DNA of 64,000 bases from positions 299,782,362 to 299,846,361 of the forward strand of contig CM022303.1 in assembly GCA_011799875.1 (NCBI GenBank), given 5' to 3'. The DNA comes from Thinopyrum elongatum (Eukaryota > Streptophyta > Magnoliopsida > Poales > Poaceae). The notes under the pieces were generated by a model, which worked only from the letters and a program-made list of their open reading frames with translations, was not told where the DNA came from and did not search any database. Made by a program: the position numbers and the translations under genes. Shown here piece after piece: positions 43,112-52,797 of this stretch (within the stretch, counting starts at the first letter, position 1; every line of letters starts with the position of its first letter).

Positions 43112-43558
43112 ATTACCCATAGATTCATCAAAATAAGCAAACAACACATAGAAAACAGAATGTGTCAAAAACACTATAGTCTGTAGTAATCTGGAAATTT
43201 CTTATACTTCTGTAACTCTAAAAATTCTGAAAATTAGGACAATTTAGGAAATTTGTATATCAATCTTGTGTAAAAAATTCAGACCTAAATCACATTTATG
43301 TGATTTTCTAAATTTCTTGCAATGAGCGCAAAAGTTTCTGTTTTTCAGCAAGATCAAATCAACTATCACGATAGACCATCCCAAAGGTCTTACTTGGCTC
43401 AAACACTAATTAAAACACCAAAACACAATTACTGTAGAGATAATAATGTGTATTTATTGAAAAACAGAACCAAAAACATAAAACATAAAAATAAAAATTG
43501 GGTTGCCTCCCAACAAGCGCTATTGTTTAACGCCCCTAGCTAGGCATAAAACATAGAT
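43112..43558 (-). other. D 3' internal non-coding region
   Basis: AT-rich. On the minus strand it begins with GCGCTTGTTGGGAGGCAACC shortly after the protease stop, a motif shared with E at about 51887. No coding signal. Truncated on the left by insertion of C. Confidence 0.7.
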
Positions 43559-44449
43559 CTAGATATTGCCATCTTTGGTATGCAAACCATAAGTATCCCT
43601 CATAATAGATTCATATGGCAACTTAATTTTATTTCTTGGAAAGTGTTCCATGCCCTTCCTTGATGGAAATTGAAATCTAATGTTTCCTTCTTTCATATCA
43701 ATAATTGCACCAATCGTTCTAAGGAAATGTCTACCAAGAATAATAGGACATGTAGGATTGCAAGCTATATCAACCACAATAAAATCTACGAGCACATAAT
43801 TCCTATTTGCAACAATTAGACCATCATTAATCCTTCCCATAGGTTTCTTAATAGTGGAATCTGCTAGATGCAAATTCAAAGAACAATCATCAAGTTTATG
43901 GAAACCTCGCACATCACATAAAGTTTTCAGAATAGTGGAAACGCTAGCACCCAAATCACACAAAGCATTGCACTCATAATCTTTAATTTTAATCTTTATA
44001 GTAGGTTCCCACTCATCATAAAGCTTTCTAGGGATGGAAACTTCCAATTCAAGTTTTTCTTCAAATGATTTCATCATAGCATCAACGATATGTTTAGTAA
44101 AAGCTTTATTTTGATTGTAAGCATGAGGTGAATTAAGCATGGATTGCAACAAGGAAATACAATCTATCAAATAACAATTATCGTAATTAAAGTCCTTGAA
44201 ATCCAAAAGAGTGGGTTCATCGCTACTTAAAGTTTTGACCTCTCCAATCCCACTTTTATCATTTTTTTCATTAAGATCTTCACCCTCCAAATTATTAGGA
44301 CGCCTTCTAGCTAAAGTTGACTCATCTCCAGTCCCATCTTTATCAATATTTATATTAGCAAACAAAGATTCAATAGGAGTCACACCAATCACTTTAAGAT
44401 CTTCATCATTATTTAAAGACTCCGGTTTAGCGGCCATCATATTTACCAT
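43559..44449 (-). CDS. Element D protease-containing reading frame
   Basis: 296 codons, open. The N-terminal 150 residues are acidic and unrecognised. The C-terminal half is a retroviral-type aspartic protease: CDLGASVST (catalytic D with A-S instead of the usual T-G), a VDFIVVD strand, and CPIILGRHFLRTIGAIIDM, which corresponds to the second conserved strand. It ends KDGNI and TAG. The frame also reads upstream through MMEYINK to a TAG just before, followed by LDDVTKEIYGLKSQ, so this is probably the C-terminal part of a longer gag-protease protein. Nothing downstream encodes RT. Confidence 0.85.
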   Translation of the reverse strand: MVNMMAAKPESLNNDEDLKVIGVTPIESLFANINIDKDGTGDESTLARRRPNNLEGEDLNEKNDKSGIGEVKTLSSDEPTLLDFKDFNYDNCYLIDCISLLQSMLNSPHAYNQNKAFTKHIVDAMMKSFEEKLELEVSIPRKLYDEWEPTIKIKIKDYECNALCDLGASVSTILKTLCDVRGFHKLDDCSLNLHLADSTIKKPMGRINDGLIVANRNYVLVDFIVVDIACNPTCPIILGRHFLRTIGAIIDMKEGNIRFQFPSRKGMEHFPRNKIKLPYESIMRDTYGLHTKDGNI

Positions 44450-44562
44450 AGTGGTTTGCTTATCGGAAATTTGGCCTACTAAATTTTCAATATGAGCAAA
44501 TTGAGATTTAAGACCATATATTTCTTTAGTAACATCATCAAGCTATTTATTAATATATTCCA

Positions 44563-44766
44563 TCATAGTTTTTTGTTCCTAAAGAAACTATTATGCTCAA
44601 ATTGTAAGGACATAAAACTTTTTGCATTATTTTCAATTTCTTCCAACTTCCTATAGTAAGGATCATAGCTCTTGGGTCGAGCCATAAGGGCAAGCAAGCA
44701 ATCTAGCACATGAGCAAATGGAAAGCAAACAAAAAGACGAACGAAAGAAGGGCGAATAAAAGGCAA
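44563..44766 (-). pseudogene. D N-terminal gag-like remnant
   Basis: 67 codons including MARPKSYDPYYRKLEEIE, near the expected start of the gag-like protein. It is in a different frame from the protease segment and separated from it by stops. Presumably one gene originally. Confidence 0.55.
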
Positions 44767-44894
44767 ATATTTTTGTATCTTTCTAAAAATGTTTTAGAAA
44801 TGGGGGAGAGGAAAACGAGAGGCAAATGGCAAATAATGTAAGTGCAAGAGATGAGAGTTTATGATGGGTACTTGGTAGGCTTGATGTAGAACCT

Positions 44895-44911
44895 CCCCAA
44901 CAACGGCGCTA
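44895..44911 (-). other. Primer binding site of D (degenerate tRNA-Asp)
   Basis: The minus strand reads TAGCGCCGTTGTTGGGG, three transitions from the perfect site in E, all G-to-A or C-to-T. Confidence 0.7.
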
Positions 44912-44922
44912 GAAATTCTTCC

Positions 44923-45960
44923 TGCTACTTCTTAAGCTTGCGTTGATTTTTCCCTTGAAGAGGAAAGGGTGATGCAGCAAAGTAGAGATAAGTATTTCCC
45001 TCAGTTAAGAACCAAGGTATCAATCCAGTAGGAGGCACAAGCAAGTCTCCAATATATGCACCTGCACAAACTAAGAAACACTTGCACACAATGCGAAAAA
45101 GGGGTTGTCAGTCCCTTCACGGTCATGAACAAGAGTGAGATCAAATAGAGATAGGTATAAAAGATAAATAAAAGAGCAAACTAAAGTAAATATAAATTAA
45201 TTGCAGCAAGGTATTTTTGGATTTTTTGGTTTATAGATCTGAAAATATATGATGGAAAATGGACTCGGGGCCATAGGTTTCACTAGAGGCTTCTCTCTTG
45301 AAAGAAAACATACGATGGGTAAACAAATTACTGTTGAGCAATTGATAGAAGAGTGCATAATTATGACAATATCGAAGGCAATGATCATGAATATAGGCAT
45401 CACGTCCATGACAAGTAGACCAAAATGATTCTGCATCTACTACTATTACTCCACACATCGACCGACTCCTGCCTGCATCTAGAGTATTAAGTTCCTAAGA
45501 ACAAAGCAATATGACATGATGTAGAGGGATAAACTCAAGCAATATTACATAAACCTCATCTTTTTATCCTTGGTGGCAACAATACAATACGTGCCTCGCT
45601 ACCCCTTCTGTCACTGGGTGAGGACACCGCAAGATTGAACCCAAAACTAAGCACCTCTCCCTAGAGGCTTGTGGCCTCCTCGGGACTCTTCTGGCCCACT
45701 CTCCAAGCCTCATAAGTGTCCTCTGGTCCAAAAAAAATCATCGTAAAGTTTTATTCCGTTTGGACTCCGTTTGATATTCCTTTTCTGTAGAAGTCAAAAA
45801 CAAGGAAAAAACAGAAACTGGCACTGGCATTGGGCTCTAGGTTAATAGGTTAGTCCCAAAAATAATATAAAATAGCATACTAATGCATATAGAACATCCA
45901 AAATTGATAATATAATAGCATGGAACAATCAAAAATTATAGATACGTTGGAGACGTATCA
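44923..45960 (-). repeat. D 5' LTR (internally deleted)
   Basis: Starts TGATACGTCTCC on the minus strand at 45960; the end is placed at 44923 (GTAGCA) by comparison with E, to within a few bases. About 0.53 kb present in the E LTR (roughly 49525-50045) is missing here, with the junction near 45672. The missing part includes the TATA box. Confidence 0.8.
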
Positions 45961-47017
45961 ACCGCCACAGACATTCATATAGAGTCATATTGTTCTAGGT
46001 ATCGAGTTGTAATTTTTATTTCTTTTGAGTTGTAAGTAAATAGAAGTGTGATGATCATCATATTCATTATTAGAGCATTGTCCCAAGTGAGAATGGATGA
46101 TGGAGACTATGATTCCCCCGCAAGTCGGGATGAGACTCCGGACAAAATATAAAAAAGGGAAAAAGGAGGCCAAAAGTGCCCAAGAAAAAAAGAAAAAAAG
46201 AGAGAAAACAAAAAACAAATGAGAGAAAAAGAGAGAAGGGGCAATGTTACTATCCTTTCCACACTTGTGCTTCAAAGTAGCACCATGTTTTTCATGTAGA
46301 GAGTCTCCTATGCTTTCACTTTCATATACTAGTTGTAATTTTTCATTATAGAACTTGGCTGGTATATTCTGATGATGGGCTTCCTCAAATGCCCGAGGTC
46401 TTCGAACAAGCAAGTTGGATGCACACCCACTTAGTTTTCATAATGAGCTTACATACACTTATAGCTCTCAGTGCATCTGTTGCATGGCAATCCCTACTCC
46501 TCGCATTGATATCGATTGATGGGCATCTCCATAGCCCATTGATTAGCTGCGTCGATGTGAGACTTTCTTTCTTTTTTGTCTTCTCTATATTTACCCCTAT
46601 CATCATACTCTATTCCACCCATAGTGCTATGTCCATGGCTTGCTCTCATGTATTGCGTGGGGGTTGAAAAAGCTGAAGCGCGTTAAAAAGTACGAACCAA
46701 TTGCTCGGCTTGTCATCGGGGTTGTGCATGATAATTACTTTGCGTTAAGAAGATGGAGCATGACAAGACTATATGATTTTGTAGGGATAGCGTTCTTTAG
46801 CATTGATATTTTGAAAGCTATGATTGTTTGTTGGGATGCCTGAGTATTGATGTCTTTATGTGAAATTATAGACTATTTCTTTGAATCAGTTGTGTCTTAG
46901 TATTCATGCCATGATTAGATTATATGATAAAGATTATGCTAGGTAGCATTCCATATCAAAATATCTTTTTTATCGTTTACATATTCGAGGACGAGCAGGA
47001 ATTAAGCTTGGGGATGC
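45961..47017 (+). other. J 3' internal region
   Basis: About 1.06 kb, mostly non-coding. Contains an A/G-rich simple stretch (46150-46240) and a 92-codon frame at 46389-46667 with hydrophobic segments but no recognised domain. I recognise the type as the long 3' region of abundant Triticeae Athila-like elements, sometimes discussed as env-like. It ends with the polypurine tract. Confidence 0.6.
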
Positions 47018-48524
47018 TGATACGTCTTCATCGTATTTATAATTTTTATTGTTTCATGCCAATATTCTACAACTTTTATATACTTTTGGCATCATTTTAT
47101 ATTATTTTTGGGACTAACATATTGATCCAGTGCCCAGTGCCAGTTCCTGTTTGTTGCATGTTTTTTGATTCACAGAATATCCATATCAAACGAAGTCCAA
47201 ATGCGATAAAAATTTACGAAGATTTATTTTGGAATACATGTGATTTTTGGGAAGAAGAATGAACGCAAGACGATGCTCGAGGGCCCCACTACCCACCAGG
47301 GCGCGCCCAGGGCGTAGGGCGTGCCATGGTGGGTAGTGAGCCCCCCGTAAGGTGGTTGCAGCCCTTCTTTCGCTGCAAGAAAGATAATATCCGTAAAAAA
47401 ATCGTGTTAAAATTTCTGCCCGATTGGAGTTATCGATCTCCGGGAATTTAAGAAATGGTTTTTGGCCAGAAAACAGGAATGCGAAACAGAAGAGAACACA
47501 GAGAGAGAGAGATCCAATCTCGGAGGGTTCTCGCCCCTCTAGGCGCCATGGAGGCCAAGGTCCAGAGGGGAAAACCTCCTCCCATCTAGAGGGGACGCCA
47601 AGCAAGAAGAAGAAGGAAGGGGGCTCTCTCCTCCTCTCTCTCGGTGGTGCCGGAGTGCCGCCGGGGCAAGGAACATGACGGCGATCTACACCAACAACCT
47701 CACTACCGTCAACACCAACTCTCTCCCCCTCTATGCTATGGTGTAACCTCTCTTTTACCCGTTGTAATCTCTACTTAAACATGGTGCTTAATGCTACATA
47801 TTATTATACAATGATGTGTTGCCATCCTATGATGTTTGAGTAGATTTGTTTTGTCCTATGGGTTGATTGACGATCGTGATTGGTTTGAGTTATATATTTT
47901 ATTTTGGTGTTGTTCTATAGTGCCCTCCGTGTCGCGCAAGCGTGTGGGATCCCCACTGTAGGGTGTTGCAATACGTTCATGATTCTCTTATAGTGGGTGG
48001 TGAGAGTGACAGAAGCTTATACCCGAGTAAGGTGGTTGTTGCGTATGGGAGTAAAGAGGACTTGATACTTAATGCTATGGTTGGGTTTTACCTTAATGAT
48101 CTTTGGTAATTGCGAATGCTTGCTAGAGTACCAATCATAAGTGCATATGATCCAAGTACAGAAAGTATGTTAGCTCATGCCTCTCCCTCATATAAAATTG
48201 CAATAATGATTACCGGTCTAGTTATCGATTGCCTAGGGAAAAATAACTTTCTTGTGTGACAAAAACCTTTCTACTAAACAACTAACTTTTATTATCTCGC
48301 AAAGTACTCCTAGTTTTATCCTTGCAAAGTAGTTATAGTATCACACCTACAAAATAGTTTCATACTTATTCTACGTAAAGAGAACGTTAAAGTGTGGAAA
48401 GAGTTGTATCGGTGGTCGATAGAACTTGAGGGAATATTAATTATACCTGTAGCTCCTCGTTGGGTTCGACACTCTTACTTATCGAAAGAGGCTACAATTG
48501 ATCCCCTATACTTGTGGGTTATCA
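47018..48524 (+). repeat. J 3' LTR
   Basis: TGATACGTCTTCATCG to CTTGTGGGTTATCA, 1507 bp. Same family type as C LTR and K. No gene. Confidence 0.85.
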
Positions 48525-49124
48525 ATGAGATTTATCATGTAATCGAGTCAATTTGTTAGGGCTTGATCCCGAGTATCCAGTATGTTCTGAGTTTGATGTT
48601 GCTATGACTTTGGTATGCTTAATGCTTGTCAGTAGGGCCCTAGTACCATGATTTCAGATCTCAACCCTTTATGTTTTCATGAATATATTTGAGTTGATCC
48701 TATCTTGCAATTTATATGCACCTATTACATGTTATGATCCGCATACCCCAAGGTGACAGTAATTGGGATTCTTTATGGTGATTAACGTAGTTTGAGGAGT
48801 TCATGTATTCACTAAATGCTAATGCTTTGTTCCGGTTCTCTATTAAAAGGAGGCCTTAATATCCCTTAGTTTCCCTATGGACCCCGCTGCCACGGGAGGA
48901 TAGGACAAAATATGTCTTGCAAGTTCTTATTATAAGTATGTTTGACTATATACGGAATACATGCCTACATTACATTGATGAATTGGAGCTAGTTCTGTGT
49001 CGCTCTAGCTTGTGACTATTACATGATGAGTGTCATCCAATACAATTATCCATAACTGATCCAATGCCTATGCTTTTTGCATATTGATCTTTGCTAAGTT
49101 ACTACTACTATTACTGCTGAATAG
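48525..49124 (+). repeat. LTR fragment K (C-type)
   Basis: Middle part of a C-type LTR in plus orientation; 48525 onward matches the reverse complement of C LTR from about 42560 downward and then 18228-17960. It contains the unoccupied form of B's target site (TTCCGGTTCTCTATTAAAAG at about 48830). Its left part is cut off by J; its right end is lost at the junction with L. Confidence 0.75.
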
Positions 49125-49213
49125 ATTTCAAAGAACATCAAGGAGAACGTTGTATTGAAGATCAAATAGAGAGAAGAAGCCATCTAGCTAGCTACTAGCT
49201 ACGGACCCGTAGG
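49125..49213 (-). repeat. LTR fragment L (E-type, inverted)
   Basis: About 89 bp homologous to the reverse complement of 49774-49865 in the E LTR, including TAGCTAGTAGCTAG and GGCTTCTTCTCTCT. It is a remnant of a minus-strand E-type LTR into which E was inserted; the last bases GTAGG (49209-49213) would be the left target-site copy. Confidence 0.65.
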
Positions 49214-50786
49214 TGATATGTCCCCAACGTATCTATAATTTTTGATTCTTCCATGTTATTATATTATCTGTTTTGGATGTTTTATATGCATTAATATGCT
49301 ATTTTATATTATTTTTGGGACTAACTTATTAGCCTAGAGCCCAGTGCCAGTTTTGGTTTTTTCCTTTTTATTGAGTTTTACAGAAAAGGAATATCAAACG
49401 GAGTCCAAACGGAATAAAACTTTATGATGATTTTTCTTGGACCAGAAGACATCCACGAAACTTGGAGAGGGGGCCAAAAGAGTCCCAAGGGACCCACAAG
49501 CCCTCAAGCCGTGTCCTAGAGGGGGGGGCGCCTCCCTGGCTTGTGGGCCCCTCAGGAGTCCTCCAACCCTAATTCTTACGCTATAAATTCTCAAATATTC
49601 CCAAACCAACAGAAGCGTCCACCAAAAAACTTTTCCGCCACCGCAAGCCTCTGTTCCCGTGAGATCCCATCTTGGGGCCTTTTCCGGTACCCTGCCGAAG
49701 GGTGATTCGATCACGAAGGGCCTCTACATCAACCTTGCTGCCCTTCCGATGATGCGTGAGTAGTTTACCACAGACCTACGGGTCCATAGCTAGTAGCTAG
49801 ATGGCTTCTTCTCTCTCTTTCATCTTCAATACAATTTTCTCCTCGATGTTCTTGGAGATTTATCTAAAGTAATATTCTTTTGCGGTATGTTTGTCAAGAT
49901 CTGATGAATTATGGATTTATGATCAGATTATCTATGAATATTTTTTTAGTCTTTTCTGAACTCTTTTATGCATGATTTAATATCTTTGTATTTCTCTTCG
50001 AATTATCGGTTTGGTTTGGCCAACTAGATTGGTTTTTCTTGCAATGGGAGAGGTGCTTAGTTTTGGGTTTAATCTTTCAGTGTCCTCACCCAATGACAGT
50101 AGGGGTAGCGAGGCACGTATTTTATTGTTGCCATCAAGGGTAAAAAGATGGGGTTTTCATCATATTGCTTGAGTTTATCCCTCTACATGATGTCATCTTA
50201 CTTAAGGCGTTGCTCTGTTCTTCTAAACTTAATACTCTAGATGCAGGCAGGAGTCGGTCGATGTGTGGAGTAATAGTAGTAGATGCAGAATCGTTTCGGT
50301 CTACTTGACCTGGACGTGATGCCTATATTCATAATCATTGCCTTGGATATCGTCATAACTTTGCGCTTTTCTATCAATTGCTCGACAGTAATTTGTTCAC
50401 CCACCGTACTATTTTCTTTCAAGAGAGAAGCCTCTAGTGAAACCTATGGCCTCCGGGTCTATTTTCCATCATATATTTTCAGATCTATAAACCAAAAAAC
50501 ACAAAAATACCTTGCTATAGTTTATTTGTTTTTACTTTGTTTTACGTTTTAGTAATCTTTTATACCTATCTCTATTAGATCTCACTCTTGTTCGAGACCG
50601 TGAAGGGATTGACAACCCCTTTTTTGCGTTGAGTGCAAGTGTTTGTTAGTTTGTACAGGTGCATTGATTGGAGACTTGCTTGTGCCTCCTACTGGATTAA
50701 TACCTTGGTTCTTAACTGAGGGAAATACTTATCTCTACTTTGCTTCATCACCTTTTCCTCTTCAAGGGAGAAATCAAGAAGTAGCT
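49214..50786 (+). repeat. E 5' LTR
   Basis: TGATATGTCCCCAACG to AAGAAGTAGCT; the final CA has become CT if the boundary, set by comparison with D, is right. About 1.57 kb, a full-length relative of D's LTR in opposite orientation. Confidence 0.8.
49582..49588 (+). promoter_or_regulatory. TATA box of E LTR
   Basis: CTATAAATTCTC about 370 bp into the LTR, at the same relative place as the TATA of C LTR. Confidence 0.55.
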
Positions 50787-50797
50787 GGAAGAATTTC

Positions 50798-50814
50798 TGG
50801 CGCCGTTGCCGGGG
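50798..50814 (+). other. Primer binding site of E (tRNA-Asp)
   Basis: TGGCGCCGTTGCCGGGG, an exact match to the 3' end expected for plant tRNA-Asp with CCA. Confidence 0.9.
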
Positions 50815-51052
50815 AGGTTCTACATCAAGCCTAGAAAGTACCCATCATAAACTCTTATCTCTTGCATTACATTATTTGCCATTTGCCTCTCGTTTTCCTC
50901 TCCCCCGCTTCTAAAACGTTTTCAGAAAAACACAAAAATATTTACCATTTTATTTGCCTTCTTTTCGTTTGCCTTTTATGTCTTACTTGGTTTGTTTGCT
51001 TGTTCGCTTGGAATAATTGTGTATTTATTGAAAATCAGAAAGCAAAAAGTTT

Positions 51053-51870
51053 ATGGATCCTCATCCACTTGCTAGTGAGTTACGTGCACTAGATTATCTT
51101 TATGAAGTTTTGCTTGAAATTCGTGAATCTAAAAATTGTGATGAAATTTATGAAGTGATTCACAATAGCTCCTTGAATGAAATGCATGATTGAAATGATG
51201 TTATTATAAATTCTATTAATGTCAATTGTGCTAATAATATGCAAAACCCCAAGCTTGGGGATGCTAGTTTTGCTATGTCCACAACTTATTGCAATGATCA
51301 TGATTGGGGTGATAATGCTTCTTATGATCTTGAAAATTTATCTAAGCCTCATGATAATAATATTTGCAACAATATTGAAAGTGGGTTTGGAAGAGTGTCA
51401 ACTCTACATAATAATGATCCCACTACTTTGGAGTATGATCAATCTTATGATTTTTTTTATAAAAGTGGGTTTTGAGAAGTCCTCACTTTATTTGATGATA
51501 ATCCCACTATTTTGGAAGAGTGTCAACTTTGCATGCATGTGGATCATGTAGAGAATATATTATGTGATAGCTATATGGTTAAATTTGAATATGATCCTAC
51601 ATGTAATTATTATGAGAGAGGAAAATATGGTTGTAGAATTTTGATGTCACTAAATTACCTCTCGTTATGTTGAGATTGCTATTGTTTCTTTCTTCTTCCT
51701 TGCATATGCTAGTTTTTGCTTATCTTGATAATTTGTTTGCTTACAAAACGCCTATGCATAGGAAGTATGTTAGACTTAAACTTGTTTTTGACATGCTACA
51801 TGATGCTCTCTTCGTGTCTCAATTGCTATCTTTCTTGAGAGCATCATTAAAATTATCAACGCCTAGCTAA
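51053..51870 (+). pseudogene. Element E reading frame of unknown function
   Basis: From ATG 51053 (MDPHPLASELRALDYLYEVL) one frame runs to about 51640 with TGA codons at 51191-51193 and 51473-51475, then continues after an apparent one-base loss in the next frame to TAA near 51870. The first part is acidic and asparagine-rich (FGRVSTLHNNDPTTLEYDQS; then CQLCMHVDHVENILCDSYMV). The second part contains a hydrophobic stretch (LRLLLFLSSSLHMLVFAY) and a basic, leucine-rich end. It matches no retrotransposon domain I know. Codon composition and length suggest a real but decayed protein of roughly 270 residues. Confidence 0.55.
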
Positions 51871-52797
51871 AAGGCTTTAAAGAAAAACGCTTGTTGGGAC
51901 ACAACCCAATATTTTTATTTTCTATTTTTATGAGAATACACATTATTACCTCTGTAATAATTGTGCTTTGGTGTTTTAATTAGTGTTTGAGCCAAGCAAG
52001 ACCTTTGGGATGGTCTACGGTGATAGTTGATTTGATCTTGCTGAAAAACAGAAACTTTTGTGCTCATTGCCAAAAATTCAATAAATCACAGAAATATACT
52101 TTTGATCTGAATTTTTTACACCAGATTTATATACAAATTTCCCAAGTTTTCCTAATTTTTCAGAATTTTTGGAGTTACAGAAGTATATGTAATTTCCAGA
52201 TTACTACAGACTGTTCTATTTTTGACAGATTATGTTTTCTATGTGTTGTTTGCTTATTTTGATGAATCTATGGGTAGTATCGGGGGGTATGAACCATAGA
52301 GAAGTTGTAATACAGTAGATATTACACCAATATAAATAAAGAATGAGTTCACAACAGTACCTAAAGCGGTGATTTATTTTATTATACTAATGGATCTTAA
52401 GAGTTTTTCTGTTGAGTTTTGTGTTGTGAAGTTTTCAGGTTTTGGGTAAAGATTTGATGGAGAACGGAATAAGGAGTAGCAAGAGCCTAAGCTTGGGGAT
52501 TCCCAAGGCACCCCAAGGTAATATTCAAGGACAACCAAGCATCTAAGCTTGGGGATGCCCCGGATGGCATCCCCTTTTTTGTCTTTGTCCATCGGTAAAT
52601 TTACTTGAGGCTATATTTTTATTCACCACATGATATGTGTTTTGCTTGGAGCGTCTTGTATGATATGAGTCTTTGATTTTTAGTTTGCCAAAATCATACT
52701 TTCTGTACACATCTTTTGAGAGGGACACGCATGAATTGTGAATTTATTAGAATACTCTATGTGCTTCACTTATATCTTTTGAGCTAGGCAGTTTGCT
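51871..52797 (+). other. E 3' internal region
   Basis: AT-rich, non-coding. It contains CGCTTGTTGGGACACAACCC (about 51887), shared with D, and two CTAAGCTTGGGGAT motifs (about 52488 and 52545) resembling the polypurine tract of J. F is inserted at 52797/52798. Confidence 0.65.

Larger units (their letters stand above)
43112..45960 (-). mobile_element. Element D: Athila-like non-autonomous element (right part)
   Basis: Minus strand. 5' LTR 44923-45960 (about 1.04 kb, with an internal deletion), degenerate tRNA-Asp primer site 44895-44911, gag-like remnant, a protease reading frame, then 3' non-coding internal sequence (43112-43558), where element C is inserted. The 3' non-coding part is homologous, inverted, to 51880-52270 of element E. 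No RT or integrase lies between protease and that 3' part. Confidence 0.85.
45961..48524 (+). mobile_element. Element J: Athila-like element, 3' internal region and 3' LTR
   Basis: Plus strand. 3' internal sequence 45961-47017, purine-rich AAGCTTGGGGATGC just before the LTR, and LTR 47018-48524. The rest of J lies left of D's insertion, outside the window. J itself is inserted in LTR K; the bases after its LTR, ATGAG, would be the right copy of its target-site duplication. Confidence 0.8.

Noticed and set aside
46150..46240. A/G-rich tract as a satellite or polypurine tract
   Set aside because: Irregular simple sequence inside J, not next to an LTR.
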